A stretch of 64,000 bases of DNA. It comes from Thalassotalea algicola (GTDB lineage Bacteria; Pseudomonadota; Gammaproteobacteria; Enterobacterales; Alteromonadaceae). Location: the NCBI RefSeq assembly GCF_012932965.1, contig NZ_JABBXH010000001.1, forward strand, positions 434,001 to 498,000. Reading direction: 5' to 3'. Below the pieces are notes generated by a model, which was given only the letters and a program-made list of their open reading frames with translations, was not told the origin of the DNA and did no database searches. Positions 47,017 to 55,600 of the stretch are shown here, in pieces (position 1 is the first letter of the stretch; each line of letters begins with the position of its first letter). Position numbers and translations under genes: made by a program.

Positions 47017-47646
47017 ATGAGCACATTATCAATTGCCCAACAACAAATTAACCAAATGCTATCAATGCAAGACGCGATGAATTCACGTGTCAGTGAAACT
47101 TGGCGAGATAATGGTTACGAATGGTATCGCGCGATTTGGGTCGAGTGTGCTGAAATGCTAGATCACCACGGCTGGAAATGGTGGAAACATCAAGAAATTG
47201 ATGTGCCACAAGTACAACTAGAATTAGTAGATATCTTTCATTTTGGCTTAAGTTTACGCCTTATGACAGGGGCGAGTGTCGAAGCAATTACTGCTGATTT
47301 GGCCAAAGAGATAACCGAAACAAGTAATGAATCTGACTTTAAAATCGCTCTTGAGAGTCTTGCATCTTCAGCGGTTACCGAAAAAGCATTTAACGGTCCG
47401 GCGTTTGCTGATTGTATGCGTCTAATGAATATGGATTTAGACGAACTATTTCGCCAGTACGTAGGAAAAAACACGCTTAACTTCTTCCGCCAAGATCATG
47501 GCTATAAAGACGGTAGTTACGTTAAAGTGTGGAATGGAAAAGAAGACAATGAAGTGCTGGCTGAAGCCGTTACCCAACTTGATAGCAGCGCACAAGACTT
47601 CCAACAACAAGTTTATCAAGCCTTAAAAAATAGCTACCCAGGCTAA
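47017..47646 (+). CDS. dUTP diphosphatase, all-alpha (MazG/dimeric dUTPase-like) type
   Basis: 209 residues, soluble and helical. The magnesium-binding helices carry WVECAEMLDHHGWKWWKH (ExxxLDxxxWKWW) and LELVDIFHFGLS, the signatures of dimeric dUTPases. It removes dUTP to avoid uracil misincorporation and makes dUMP. FFRQDHGYKDGSYVKVW near the end is conserved in the gammaproteobacterial group. Single gene, with no terminator visible before it. Confidence 0.85.
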   Translation: MSTLSIAQQQINQMLSMQDAMNSRVSETWRDNGYEWYRAIWVECAEMLDHHGWKWWKHQEIDVPQVQLELVDIFHFGLSLRLMTGASVEAITADLAKEITETSNESDFKIALESLASSAVTEKAFNGPAFADCMRLMNMDLDELFRQYVGKNTLNFFRQDHGYKDGSYVKVWNGKEDNEVLAEAVTQLDSSAQDFQQQVYQALKNSYPG

Positions 47647-47736
47647 ATTAATTACTGTAGATATCTCTGGCACACTTTCTGCTTTAACTGGTTATAACAA
47701 GTTAACCGTCAAGAAATTGAATTGCTGGAGATGTTT

Positions 47737-48384
47737 ATGGAGCTTATCTTATTTGCTTTAATCAGCTTAATTGCTATTGTTGCTATGTTAGCAAGTCGTC
47801 TAACCGACAATAGTTTTCCCTTCCCGTTTGATAGCAAACAAGCTATTTATACGCCTGCAGAAAAGAACTTCATCAGCCTAGTTGAAAAAGCCTTAGGCCC
47901 TGAATTTCGAGTATTAAACCGCGTTTCATTAGCGGACATTGTTGATATTCGTAAAGGCGTATCTAAAAAAGCAATGCAGTCAGCATTAAATAACGCTAAC
48001 AACAAATATCTCGACTTTGTTATTTGTCAGCGCGACAACATGAAATTGCTTGGCGCAGTTGACTTAGTTGATACTAAAGGTCGTGGCTACAAGGTTAAGA
48101 AAGATTGGTTTGTAAGTGGCGCCTTAGAAGCGGCTTCTATTCCACATGTAAGGGTAAAAGTGAAACCAAATTATAGTGTTGAAGAAATTCGCGCCTGTTT
48201 AGGCAGTAAAATTTTAGGGGTAAATCAGAAGTCACTCCCTAAAGTAAAAGGTCGCGTTATTCCTGCACCACTTGTCAAAGCTCGTCCAAAAAATACTGGG
48301 GCTATTACCGCCACTGCAGCAAAAGAGGTGGCAGAGCAACAACCACAGTTATCAGCTCCTTCAATGGCAGCTCTTCCTCACTAA
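47737..48384 (+). CDS. DUF2726 domain protein
   Basis: 215 residues. An N-terminal membrane anchor (ELILFALISLIAIVAML) is followed by a soluble DUF2726 domain (about 40-165) with AEKNFISLVEKALGPEFRV, FVICQRDNMKLLGAVDLVD and VKKDWFVSGALEAASIPHVRV; this resembles nuclease-like restriction folds, but activity is not established. The C-terminal 45 residues are low complexity. The ATG at 47737 has GGAG 6 bases upstream and is preferred to nearby starts. Confidence 0.8.
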   Translation: MELILFALISLIAIVAMLASRLTDNSFPFPFDSKQAIYTPAEKNFISLVEKALGPEFRVLNRVSLADIVDIRKGVSKKAMQSALNNANNKYLDFVICQRDNMKLLGAVDLVDTKGRGYKVKKDWFVSGALEAASIPHVRVKVKPNYSVEEIRACLGSKILGVNQKSLPKVKGRVIPAPLVKARPKNTGAITATAAKEVAEQQPQLSAPSMAALPH

Positions 48385-48398
48385 ATACTATTTTTATC

Positions 48399-48427
48399 GC
48401 TAAAGGTAAATTGTATTTACCTTTAGC
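48399..48427 (+). terminator. Perfect 12-bp hairpin, probable terminator before mtnN
   Basis: GCTAAAGGTAAA and TTTACCTTTAGC pair perfectly around TTGTA, 14 bases after the DUF2726 stop. The T-run that follows is weak (AGACTTTATTCC), so termination is likely but not certain. Confidence 0.5.
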
Positions 48428-48484
48428 AGACTTTATTCCAATATCGCTTTATAATCTTGCTAATTGTTTTAGTTAGGAAAAAAA

Positions 48485-49195
48485 ATGAAAGCAGGCATTA
48501 TTGGTGCAATGGAACCAGAAGTTGCTATTTTAAAAGCAGCGCTTGAAAACTCTTCTTCTTCAACTTTTGGTGGTTTTGAATTCCATCAAGGCCAATTAAA
48601 TGGCAGTGACGTTGTTATTGTTCAGTCTGGTATAGGTAAAGTGGCAGCCGCTTTAGCTACTGTATTGTTAATTGATAAATTTTCACCTGATTACATTGTA
48701 AATACTGGCTCAGCTGGTGGTTTTGAACAATCACTAAAAGTTGGCGATATTGTTATTAGCTCTGAAGTACGCTATCACGATGTCAATGTAACCGCTTTTG
48801 GTTATGAAATTGGCCAACTTCCGGCTAACCCTGCAGCTTATGTTCCACACCCTGTATTGGTTGATGCAGCTAAGGAAGGCATAAATAAACTCGAAAATAT
48901 TAATACCCTAGTAGGTCTGATCACAACGGGTGATACATTTATGACAGCAGACGATGACATCGCAAAAGCTCGTGCTAATTTCCCAACAATGGCCGCTGTT
49001 GAAATGGAAGGGGCTGCAATCGCTCAAACTTGCCATCAGTTTAATGTACCGTTTGTTGTTATTCGTTCTATGTCTGATATTGCAGGCAAAGAATCCCCGA
49101 CATCTTTTGAAGCATATTTGGAAACAGCCTCAATAAATTCTTCAAAATTAGTGACTCACATGATTGATACATTAGCAGGTAAAACACTCAGCTAA
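48485..49195 (+). CDS. mtnN: 5'-methylthioadenosine/S-adenosylhomocysteine nucleosidase
   Basis: 236 residues. Hydrolyses MTA, SAH and 5'-deoxyadenosine, releasing adenine, and feeds the methionine and autoinducer-2 routes. N-terminus [16 protein letters not shown], then NTGSAGGF, and [17 protein letters not shown] with the conserved Glu pair, then the catalytic Asp in [12 protein letters not shown] good GGAAA ribosome site precedes it. The stop overlaps the next start (TAATG), so it is coupled to the CbiB-like gene. Confidence 0.94.
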   Translation: MKAGIIGAMEPEVAILKAALENSSSSTFGGFEFHQGQLNGSDVVIVQSGIGKVAAALATVLLIDKFSPDYIVNTGSAGGFEQSLKVGDIVISSEVRYHDVNVTAFGYEIGQLPANPAAYVPHPVLVDAAKEGINKLENINTLVGLITTGDTFMTADDDIAKARANFPTMAAVEMEGAAIAQTCHQFNVPFVVIRSMSDIAGKESPTSFEAYLETASINSSKLVTHMIDTLAGKTLS

Positions 49196-50169
49196 TGAAT
49201 TTTATCTCAGCAATACCAGAGCAGTTGCACAGCATTATTTTGCTGGTCTTGGTATTGCTGAGTAAATACCTTCTACAATCAGTTGCTCCACACAATCCAT
49301 GGCGTTTTTTTTCGTTTTTTTGTCAACAACTCGCCTTAAAAGTAAATAAGGCTGAGAATGGCGAACAACAACAACAGATTTCAGGATTTGTCGCGGTTAT
49401 TGTTACGTTTTCACCGCTTTGGATAATCCTCTGGCTTTTTGGCGACTTTGTTGAAGTTGCTTGGCTTTGGCAAGGGTTTTTACTCTATATGGCACTGGGA
49501 ACACTGTCGATAAAACGTGACTTAACCCAAATCATTAAAGCCATTTCAGCCAGCAATAATTATCGCGCAAAACAATTACTTCAACCTTTAGTGTTAAGAG
49601 ACACAAAACAACTTTCTCCTATGGGTATTGCAAAAGCGAGCATTGAAATGCTGGTATTGAAGCACTTACAGCAAACCATAACAACAATTCTTCTATTCAT
49701 TTGTTTTGACGCTCTTGTGGCCATTAGTTTTAGAATGCTGTTAGAAATGCATTATGCTTGGAATCAAAAACGCAGCGCTATGCGTTTCTTTGGTCAGTTT
49801 GCTAACTTACTTGTTCAGCTGACGGCATGGTTGCCTGCAAGACTTTTTTTACTTTCGGGGTTAGTATTATCCTTTGGCCAGCAATCCACCTTACTGTGGC
49901 GACTTTCAATGCCCCACTTTTTTAGCTTAAATAATGGCGTATTGCTCCAATTCTTTGCCATCGCACTTAATATCAAGCTATGTGGTGTCGCCATTTATGA
50001 CGGTAATAAATTAAGAAGAACTGAATATAATCCAACCGGTCGACCTCCTGAATTGCAAGATATAGTGCGAGGTTATCAATTCATTGACCGGATCAATTTT
50101 TTTGCCGTAATAATTCTCACTGCCTGCTGCGCATTGTGGTGGGCAATTTCTAATCAAACAACACTATAG
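49195..50169 (+). CDS. CobD/CbiB-family membrane protein (divergent)
   Basis: 324 residues, several membrane helices. The region LVLRDTKQLSPMGIAKASIEML follows the CbiB pattern (RDT..L...GI.KA.IE), and PARLFLLSGLVLS and a final GRPPELQDIVRG also fit. True CbiB makes adenosylcobinamide-phosphate from adenosylcobyric acid. Here the EN..D..P segment after the first motif is replaced by LKHLQQTITTILLF, and no other cobalamin genes are near. It may be a family member with another role. Coupled to mtnN upstream, 10 bases from the rhodanese gene downstream. Confidence 0.7.
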   Translation: MNFISAIPEQLHSIILLVLVLLSKYLLQSVAPHNPWRFFSFFCQQLALKVNKAENGEQQQQISGFVAVIVTFSPLWIILWLFGDFVEVAWLWQGFLLYMALGTLSIKRDLTQIIKAISASNNYRAKQLLQPLVLRDTKQLSPMGIAKASIEMLVLKHLQQTITTILLFICFDALVAISFRMLLEMHYAWNQKRSAMRFFGQFANLLVQLTAWLPARLFLLSGLVLSFGQQSTLLWRLSMPHFFSLNNGVLLQFFAIALNIKLCGVAIYDGNKLRRTEYNPTGRPPELQDIVRGYQFIDRINFFAVIILTACCALWWAISNQTTL

Positions 50170-50179
50170 GTAAATAACA

Positions 50180-50572
50180 ATGACCTCTTTATTTAAAACA
50201 ATATTTATCGTTATCTTGACCATATTAAGCCTTTCAGCATATGCAGATCGCCCTACTGTTTCTCAAGAGCAAGTTCTGAGCCTTATTAATGCACCCAAAG
50301 CTGAAACATATACCTTACTTGATGTTCGCAGCGACAAAGAGTTTTCTGAGGGCCATGTAAAGTCAGCTATCAATGTTAGTCATGACGCTTTAACAGATAA
50401 ACTTTCAATGCTACCAAACGATAAAGATCAGTTAGTAATTGTCTATTGCCGTTCAGGTCGTCGCGCCGGTATTGCTGAGCAAATACTACGAGATAAAGGT
50501 TTTACTAATGTTTGGCATTTAGATGGCGACATGAAAGGCTGGCAAGCAAGTGAGTTACCGTTAGTTAAATAG
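50180..50572 (+). CDS. Periplasmic rhodanese-domain protein
   Basis: 130 residues with a signal peptide (cut near residue 22, AYA/DR). One rhodanese domain with YTLLDVRSDKEFSEGHV and the active-site loop IVYCRSGRRAG carrying Cys. It may carry sulfur as a persulfide or act in thiol chemistry in the periplasm. It is the third gene of a tight run with mtnN and the CbiB-like gene; the functional link is not clear. Confidence 0.86.
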   Translation: MTSLFKTIFIVILTILSLSAYADRPTVSQEQVLSLINAPKAETYTLLDVRSDKEFSEGHVKSAINVSHDALTDKLSMLPNDKDQLVIVYCRSGRRAGIAEQILRDKGFTNVWHLDGDMKGWQASELPLVK

Positions 50573-50597
50573 ATTTAAGGTATTGAGAAGATAACAA

Positions 50598-51227
50598 ATG
50601 ACCGATCTTTTATTCTGGCTCGATATTTTTGGCATTATCGTTTTTGCGCTTTCAGGGGCGTTAATGGCTGGACGGTATCAATTAGATCCTTTTGGTGTCG
50701 TAGTGCTTGCCGCTGTTACTGCCGTTGGTGGTGGCACCATTCGCGATATTATTCTCAATACCCCTGTATTTTGGGTCGAAAAAACCTATTACCTTTGGGT
50801 AATCTGTGTAACTGCGGTATTAACTATCGCTTTTATTCGTCGCCCTAAAAGAATTCCTAAGCGTTTTTTACTGATTGCCGATGCGTTTGGTTTAGCATTA
50901 TTTGCGGTGGTTGGTACGGAAAAAGCTTTAGGCCTTGGTGCGCCGATTTCAGCGGCAATAGTATTAGGTACAATCACAGCGGTTGCTGGAGGCATGATAC
51001 GCGACGTGCTTTGCAACGTAATACCTATGATCTTAAGGCAAGAAATATACGCGACAGCAGCTATGTTAGGCAGCGGTTTGTACGCAATATTAATCGCCTG
51101 GCAAGTTAGCGATACGTTGGCAATTATATTTGCCGTAGCAGGCGCGCTAATACTTAGACTAGCTGCAATTTATTGGCAAGTCTCCCTTCCAGCATTTCAA
51201 ATTGTTGAAAAAGAAAGTAAACCTTAA
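50598..51227 (+). CDS. TRIC-type cation channel family protein (UPF0126/YadS-like)
   Basis: 209 residues and about seven helices made of two similar halves. The repeated signature occurs as AVTAVGGGTIRDIIL near residue 40 and AITAVAGGMIRDVLC near residue 125, matching bacterial trimeric intracellular cation channels; E. coli YadS-like members conduct glycine or cations. It is 25 bases after the rhodanese gene and overlaps the convergent rraB by 4 bases. Confidence 0.88.
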   Translation: MTDLLFWLDIFGIIVFALSGALMAGRYQLDPFGVVVLAAVTAVGGGTIRDIILNTPVFWVEKTYYLWVICVTAVLTIAFIRRPKRIPKRFLLIADAFGLALFAVVGTEKALGLGAPISAAIVLGTITAVAGGMIRDVLCNVIPMILRQEIYATAAMLGSGLYAILIAWQVSDTLAIIFAVAGALILRLAAIYWQVSLPAFQIVEKESKP

Positions 51228-51547
51228 GCTTCTATACCCCAGCCGTCATTGTATCCTTTAAACGTTGTGGCAAGCTGTTCAAATTCTGCTTCTTGAGCAA
51301 CAATACCATCATAACTAGGTACCATTTTTACGGTGCAATCAACATCCCAGACATTTGGTGTCTCGTCAGGATGAATTACTACTTTCATTTCGGGTGCTGC
51401 AGTCTTTAAATGATCGACAAGTTGCTGAGCCTGTGCTTCTTGCTCAAATAATTGAAAAAATACTACATCGTGCATATCATTCAAATCAATGCCAGCTTCC
51501 TGCATTTCAGCAAGCACGTTACCCGTATCGTCGTTTGGAAAAGTCAT
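51224..51547 (-). CDS. rraB: Ribonuclease E inhibitor RraB family
   Basis: 107 residues, soluble and acidic. The N-terminus FPNDDTGNVLAEMQEAGIDL and the C-terminal YNDGWGIE follow the RraB pattern; E. coli RraB binds RNase E and changes which RNAs it cuts. It is slightly shorter than E. coli RraB (138). Single gene convergent with the TRIC gene. Confidence 0.8.
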   Translation of the reverse strand: MTFPNDDTGNVLAEMQEAGIDLNDMHDVVFFQLFEQEAQAQQLVDHLKTAAPEMKVVIHPDETPNVWDVDCTVKMVPSYDGIVAQEAEFEQLATTFKGYNDGWGIEA

Positions 51548-51697
51548 AGTTTTTAAATATTTGAAGCAATTTAATGAAGTGCATTATAAAGCCGAGCGCA
51601 ACAAGATGCATTACTTAACCTTCGAATTGAATGAGAAAAGCCAAGATATCGATTTAATTGTAAATGAAATATGCCTGATAGCGCATCTATATAGCTG

Positions 51698-52180
51698 CTA
51701 TTCGATCGAGCAAATATTATGATGACAGGTTAATGACAAGTCACTTATCCGCTCTTCGCACTCGATCATACGCTGACCAAACTGCTCCTTTAAAAGCAGG
51801 CTTTTTCCGATTGAATTAACCGCGATAACACAACCCAAATCAACTTGACCAGTATCAACGAACTTACATTGGCTGACATCTTTACAAACTAAATTATCAA
51901 CAATCAAGGATTTCACTCGCTCTATCTTGTTCAATTGAGCAAGAGCTGTCTCAAGTTGTTTATTATGGGCTTCCGTTTTTAGGTGAGTAGGTGACGGTGA
52001 AACGACTGGTTTCGGTAGTGTTTGTTTATTAGCTTGTTTTTCTTGCTCTATTTGCGCAACCAATGCTTTGGTATTTTTTTCGTTTTCATTCAGCAAATAG
52101 CCTAAGCCTAGTAATATTGCTGCCAGTGCAACGATGACAAGCAGCGAAATTAATAACCATTTAACCAATGCTTTAAGCAC
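51698..52180 (-). CDS. Hypothetical membrane-anchored protein
   Basis: 160 residues, not recognised. One N-terminal transmembrane helix (about 5-30) is followed by a polar, Gln/Lys-rich coiled-coil-like stretch, a Pro-rich hinge (PKPVVSPSPT) and a C-terminal domain with five Cys residues (LVCKDVSQC, LGCVI, MIECEE, LTCHHNIC), suggesting disulfides in the periplasm. It overlaps the upstream DUF4136 lipoprotein gene by 8 bases, so the two are likely co-translated and may act together at the envelope. Confidence 0.7.
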   Translation of the reverse strand: MLKALVKWLLISLLVIVALAAILLGLGYLLNENEKNTKALVAQIEQEKQANKQTLPKPVVSPSPTHLKTEAHNKQLETALAQLNKIERVKSLIVDNLVCKDVSQCKFVDTGQVDLGCVIAVNSIGKSLLLKEQFGQRMIECEERISDLSLTCHHNICSIE

Positions 52181-52742
52181 GCTTACCCTGAGCTTGTTTC
52201 ATTATAGTTAACTGTTGTAACATCGAATCCACTGCCGACGAAATCTTAGTATTAATATCTAAACTATTGTCTTTATCTTTAATTTTGAGTGGGTAGGTTG
52301 CTCGCCAAATACTACGACGACTTTTAGGTTTTACAATATCGATGATCAGGCTACCGGGATAAATCATAAGCCGCTCTTTCCTACTACCCTTCTCAGAATG
52401 CACTAAACAATACGAACAATAATTCACGCCATTATTGTATTGAATAAAGGTATGGTTATTTTGTTTTACTAAATAATAGGTAACCACGACATCGGCTTGG
52501 GATGAATCTTTCAGCAAATAACCTTGGCTATCCATAGACTTTTCTATCGCTAATTCGATACTGTTGCGCATGCCGTCGCTAAGCGGTTGCCAATCAGAGA
52601 ACTTATGTTCTCGTTGATAAAGCCCATAACTTTTCAGCGCTGAAAAATCAAATATAGGCTGATATTTAATCGCCGCTGTTTTAGTTGAGCTACAACTACA
52701 AAGCAGTATAGTTAAAAGTAGCACTACCAAGCTATTTCGCAT
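52173..52742 (-). CDS. DUF4136 lipoprotein
   Basis: 189 residues with a signal peptide and lipobox (LCSC, Cys17). FDFSALKSYGLYQ and a later DVVVTYYL fit DUF4136, a family of small envelope lipoproteins of unknown function. Residues WRATYPLKIKD near the end are conserved in the family. It is the first gene of a two-gene unit with the membrane-anchored protein that overlaps its 3' end. Confidence 0.78.
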   Translation of the reverse strand: MRNSLVVLLLTILLCSCSSTKTAAIKYQPIFDFSALKSYGLYQREHKFSDWQPLSDGMRNSIELAIEKSMDSQGYLLKDSSQADVVVTYYLVKQNNHTFIQYNNGVNYCSYCLVHSEKGSRKERLMIYPGSLIIDIVKPKSRRSIWRATYPLKIKDKDNSLDINTKISSAVDSMLQQLTIMKQAQGKRA

Positions 52743-52815
52743 GTGTTAATTATAATTCGGTAAAAAAACTGCTACTAGCCTACCGAGCATACTAAAAATT
52801 ACAAGGCCGAAAAGC

Positions 52816-52841
52816 AAAAAGCCAACACAAGTGCTGGCTTT
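52816..52841 (-). terminator. Terminator after tyrS
   Basis: Minus-strand AAAGCCAGCAC and GTGTTGGCTTT (one mismatch) around a 2-4 base loop, followed by TTTTTG; 23 bases beyond the tyrS stop. Confidence 0.78.
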
Positions 52842-52863
52842 ATTCATTCTAAAAACGTTTTGC

Positions 52864-54063
52864 TTAAGCAGTAATTACTCGGGCGAACTTACGTTTACCA
52901 ACCTGATAAACTGCTGTGGTGCCCGCAGACACCTGTAGCTTGTTATCGGTAATTTTTTCACCTTCAATTTTCGCGGCACCTTGCTTAATCATGCGCATAG
53001 CTTCCGACGTACTAGCGACTAAGCCAGCTTCTTTTAACAAATTAGCAATAGCAATTACGCCATCAGTTGTGGCAATAGTATGCTCTGGCATTTCATCTGG
53101 CATCGCCCCTTTTTGGAAGCGGTTGATAAATTCTTGATGAGCGGCATCTGCCGCAGCGTTATCATGAAACCTTGCAATGATCTCTTTGGCTAATTCAATT
53201 TTGATGTCACGAGGGTTAGCACCATCAGCTATTTGTTGCTTAAATTGCTCAATTTCATCTAACGGGCGGAAACTTAATAAATCATAATAGCGCCACATTA
53301 AATCATCAGAAATCGACATGATTTTGCCAAACATTTCTGATGGAGCGTCTGTAATGCCAATGTAGTTTCCTAACGATTTAGACATTTTCTGAACCCCGTC
53401 TAAACCTTCCAGTAATGGCATCATTAATACAGTTTGTGGTCTTTGTCCTTCGGACTTTTGAAGCTCTCGCCCCATTAGTAAGTTAAACTTCTGATCAGTA
53501 CCACCTAACTCAACATCTGACTCCAATGCAACCGAGTCCCAACCTTGCACTAAAGGGTACATAAATTCATGAATTGCAATTGCCTGACCGTTAGCATAAC
53601 GCTTTTTAAAATCATCACGCTCCATCATACGTGCAACTGTTTGACGAGCGGCTAGCTTTAACATGCCCGCAGCGCCTAATTTATCCATCCAAGTTGAATT
53701 AAACTCAACTCGTGTTTTTTCTGGATCAAGAATCTTAAACACTTGCTCTTTATAAGTTTCAGCATTAGCAAGTACATCTTCTTTCGATAAGGGCTTGCGA
53801 GTAACATTTTTACCAGTTGGATCACCAATGAGGCCAGTGAAGTCACCAATTAAGAAAATAACTTCATGACCTAATTGTTGAAATTGGCGCAACTTGTTAA
53901 TAAGAACGGTGTGACCTAAATGTAAATCTGGAGCCGTAGGATCAAAACCAGCTTTAATTTTTAACGGCTTGCCTTGCTTTAGCTTTTCAAGTAATTCATC
54001 TTCCAGCAAGATTTCTTCTGCACCACGTTTTATTTCTGCAAACGCATGGCTGACATCAGTCAT
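52864..54063 (-). CDS. tyrS: Tyrosine--tRNA ligase
   Basis: 399-residue class I synthetase. The HIGH signature is HLGH in [17 protein letters not shown], and KMSKS is in [16 protein letters not shown]-terminal S4 RNA-binding domain holds [13 protein letters not shown]. Length and the [11 protein letters not shown] context match the shorter TyrZ-like type in Pseudomonas and Alteromonadales rather than E. coli TyrS. The frame opens 11 codons upstream, but the ATG at 54063 has GGAG about 9 bases ahead and fits the family start. Confidence 0.95.
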   Translation of the reverse strand: MTDVSHAFAEIKRGAEEILLEDELLEKLKQGKPLKIKAGFDPTAPDLHLGHTVLINKLRQFQQLGHEVIFLIGDFTGLIGDPTGKNVTRKPLSKEDVLANAETYKEQVFKILDPEKTRVEFNSTWMDKLGAAGMLKLAARQTVARMMERDDFKKRYANGQAIAIHEFMYPLVQGWDSVALESDVELGGTDQKFNLLMGRELQKSEGQRPQTVLMMPLLEGLDGVQKMSKSLGNYIGITDAPSEMFGKIMSISDDLMWRYYDLLSFRPLDEIEQFKQQIADGANPRDIKIELAKEIIARFHDNAAADAAHQEFINRFQKGAMPDEMPEHTIATTDGVIAIANLLKEAGLVASTSEAMRMIKQGAAKIEGEKITDNKLQVSAGTTAVYQVGKRKFARVITA

Positions 54064-54220
54064 GTAACGAGCTCCAAATCGGTCAACATTCTTCAAATAA
54101 GACGCCGATTCTACTGTAATTTAAGGGTTGGATAAAACCCTCTTACTGTTTCTGAGCAATTTTTTTGTTATAGTGAAATTATTAAAGTTGTCGTAGATTT
54201 GTAGTTCGAGCAGTATCCCT

Positions 54221-55600
54221 TTGAAAAATATAAAAAATATTAAACATTTATATTTAGCTTTACCTAAGCAGCACCAGATCGTTATTAGCGCATTATCTGG
54301 TTTATTGCTGTTAGCCTTGTTGCTGCCCTCTGAAAAAGCTACCGCAAGCAAGCAAAATCAGCCTTTGGAAATTGGCAAAAGATATCAAGTCACCGATAAA
54401 GATCTAACGGTTATTGAAAGTGGCCCTCAAGATCAAATAAATGAATTAACCATTCAACCTGCAATTGAAATCGCACAAGAGATTGAAGCTCAATTACCCG
54501 AAAAGCCAGCATATAATTGGCAAAATGCAAAAATAAGAAAAGGCGATTCGCTCGCAAAAATATTTAAACGCTTAGGCTTTAACGCACGAACAACTTATGA
54601 AGTTGATAAAGCAGCGAAGCAATTAAAGAAAATCAAAGTAGGTGACATAATTCGTGTTGCTAAAAATAACGAAGGTAAATTGGCTGCTCTTGAATACCCA
54701 TTGAGTCGTATAAAAACCTTACATGTCGAACTAACAGATGAAGGCTATTATTCCCATATTGACGAAAAAACCGTAGAGACTCGTGAAACATTTGCTCACG
54801 GTGTAATTAACTCAAGCTTTTGGAATGCAGGCATTAGTGCAGGATTAGACGACAACCAAATTATTTCATTAGCTAATATTTTCGGTTGGGACATCGATTT
54901 TGCATTAGATATTCGTAAAGGCGATAGTTTTCATGTGGTATATGAAAACCGATATGTAGATGGCGAATATATCGGTTCTGGTAAAATTCTCGCTGCCGAA
55001 TTCGTTAACCAAGATGAAGAGTTTAAAGCAATTCGTTTTACCGACGGCGACTATTACACGCCAGATGGCAAGAGTATGCGTAAAGCCTTTTTACGCGCTC
55101 CTGTAAACTTCAAATATATCAGCTCTAATTTCAAACCTAGACGCTTCCATCCGATTCAAAAACGCTGGAAAGCCCATAATGGCACAGACTATCGCGCAGC
55201 TAAAGGTACACCAGTAGTGGCGGCAGGCAACGGTAAAGTTACACACTCAACCTATAATAAATACAATGGTAACTACGTATTTATTCAACACGGTGATGGT
55301 ATTATCACTAAGTACCTACATTTTTCTAAACGCGCAGTGAAAAAAGGCCAACGAGTTAAACAAGGTCAAGTTATCGGCTACGTTGGCTCTACGGGTATGT
55401 CTCAAGCGCCACACCTTCATTACGAATTTTTAGTAAACGGAACTCATCGTAATCCAAGAACAGTGAAGCTACCAGACGCGAAACCTATCGCTAAAAAGTA
55501 TAAAAAAGACTTCTTAGTTATTGCAGAAAAGCGTACACAAGAATTAAACGGTTCTAAACAAGCATTATTAGCTATGCAATCAAACGCTAGTAATGGCTAA
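54221..55600 (+). CDS. M23 peptidoglycan endopeptidase (MepM-like)
   Basis: 459 residues. An N-terminal membrane anchor (about 18-38) is followed by a LysM/OapA-type domain (IRKGDSLAKIFKRLGF) and a C-terminal LytM domain with zinc ligands His319 and Asp323 (HNGTDYRAAKGTP) and His398, His400 (PHLHYEF). It should cut D-Ala-mDAP cross-links for wall growth. The start is TTG with no better in-frame candidate: an upstream TAG at 54194 blocks extension. It overlaps anmK by 8 bases, a pairing that links wall cleavage with wall-sugar recycling. Confidence 0.9.
   Translation: MKNIKNIKHLYLALPKQHQIVISALSGLLLLALLLPSEKATASKQNQPLEIGKRYQVTDKDLTVIESGPQDQINELTIQPAIEIAQEIEAQLPEKPAYNWQNAKIRKGDSLAKIFKRLGFNARTTYEVDKAAKQLKKIKVGDIIRVAKNNEGKLAALEYPLSRIKTLHVELTDEGYYSHIDEKTVETRETFAHGVINSSFWNAGISAGLDDNQIISLANIFGWDIDFALDIRKGDSFHVVYENRYVDGEYIGSGKILAAEFVNQDEEFKAIRFTDGDYYTPDGKSMRKAFLRAPVNFKYISSNFKPRRFHPIQKRWKAHNGTDYRAAKGTPVVAAGNGKVTHSTYNKYNGNYVFIQHGDGIITKYLHFSKRAVKKGQRVKQGQVIGYVGSTGMSQAPHLHYEFLVNGTHRNPRTVKLPDAKPIAKKYKKDFLVIAEKRTQELNGSKQALLAMQSNASNG

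Noticed and set aside
51606-51722. Possible 38-residue gene (MHYLTFELNEK...) on the plus strand
   Set aside because: No clear ribosome site, and its end overlaps the convergent 51698-52180 gene; kept out for lack of support.
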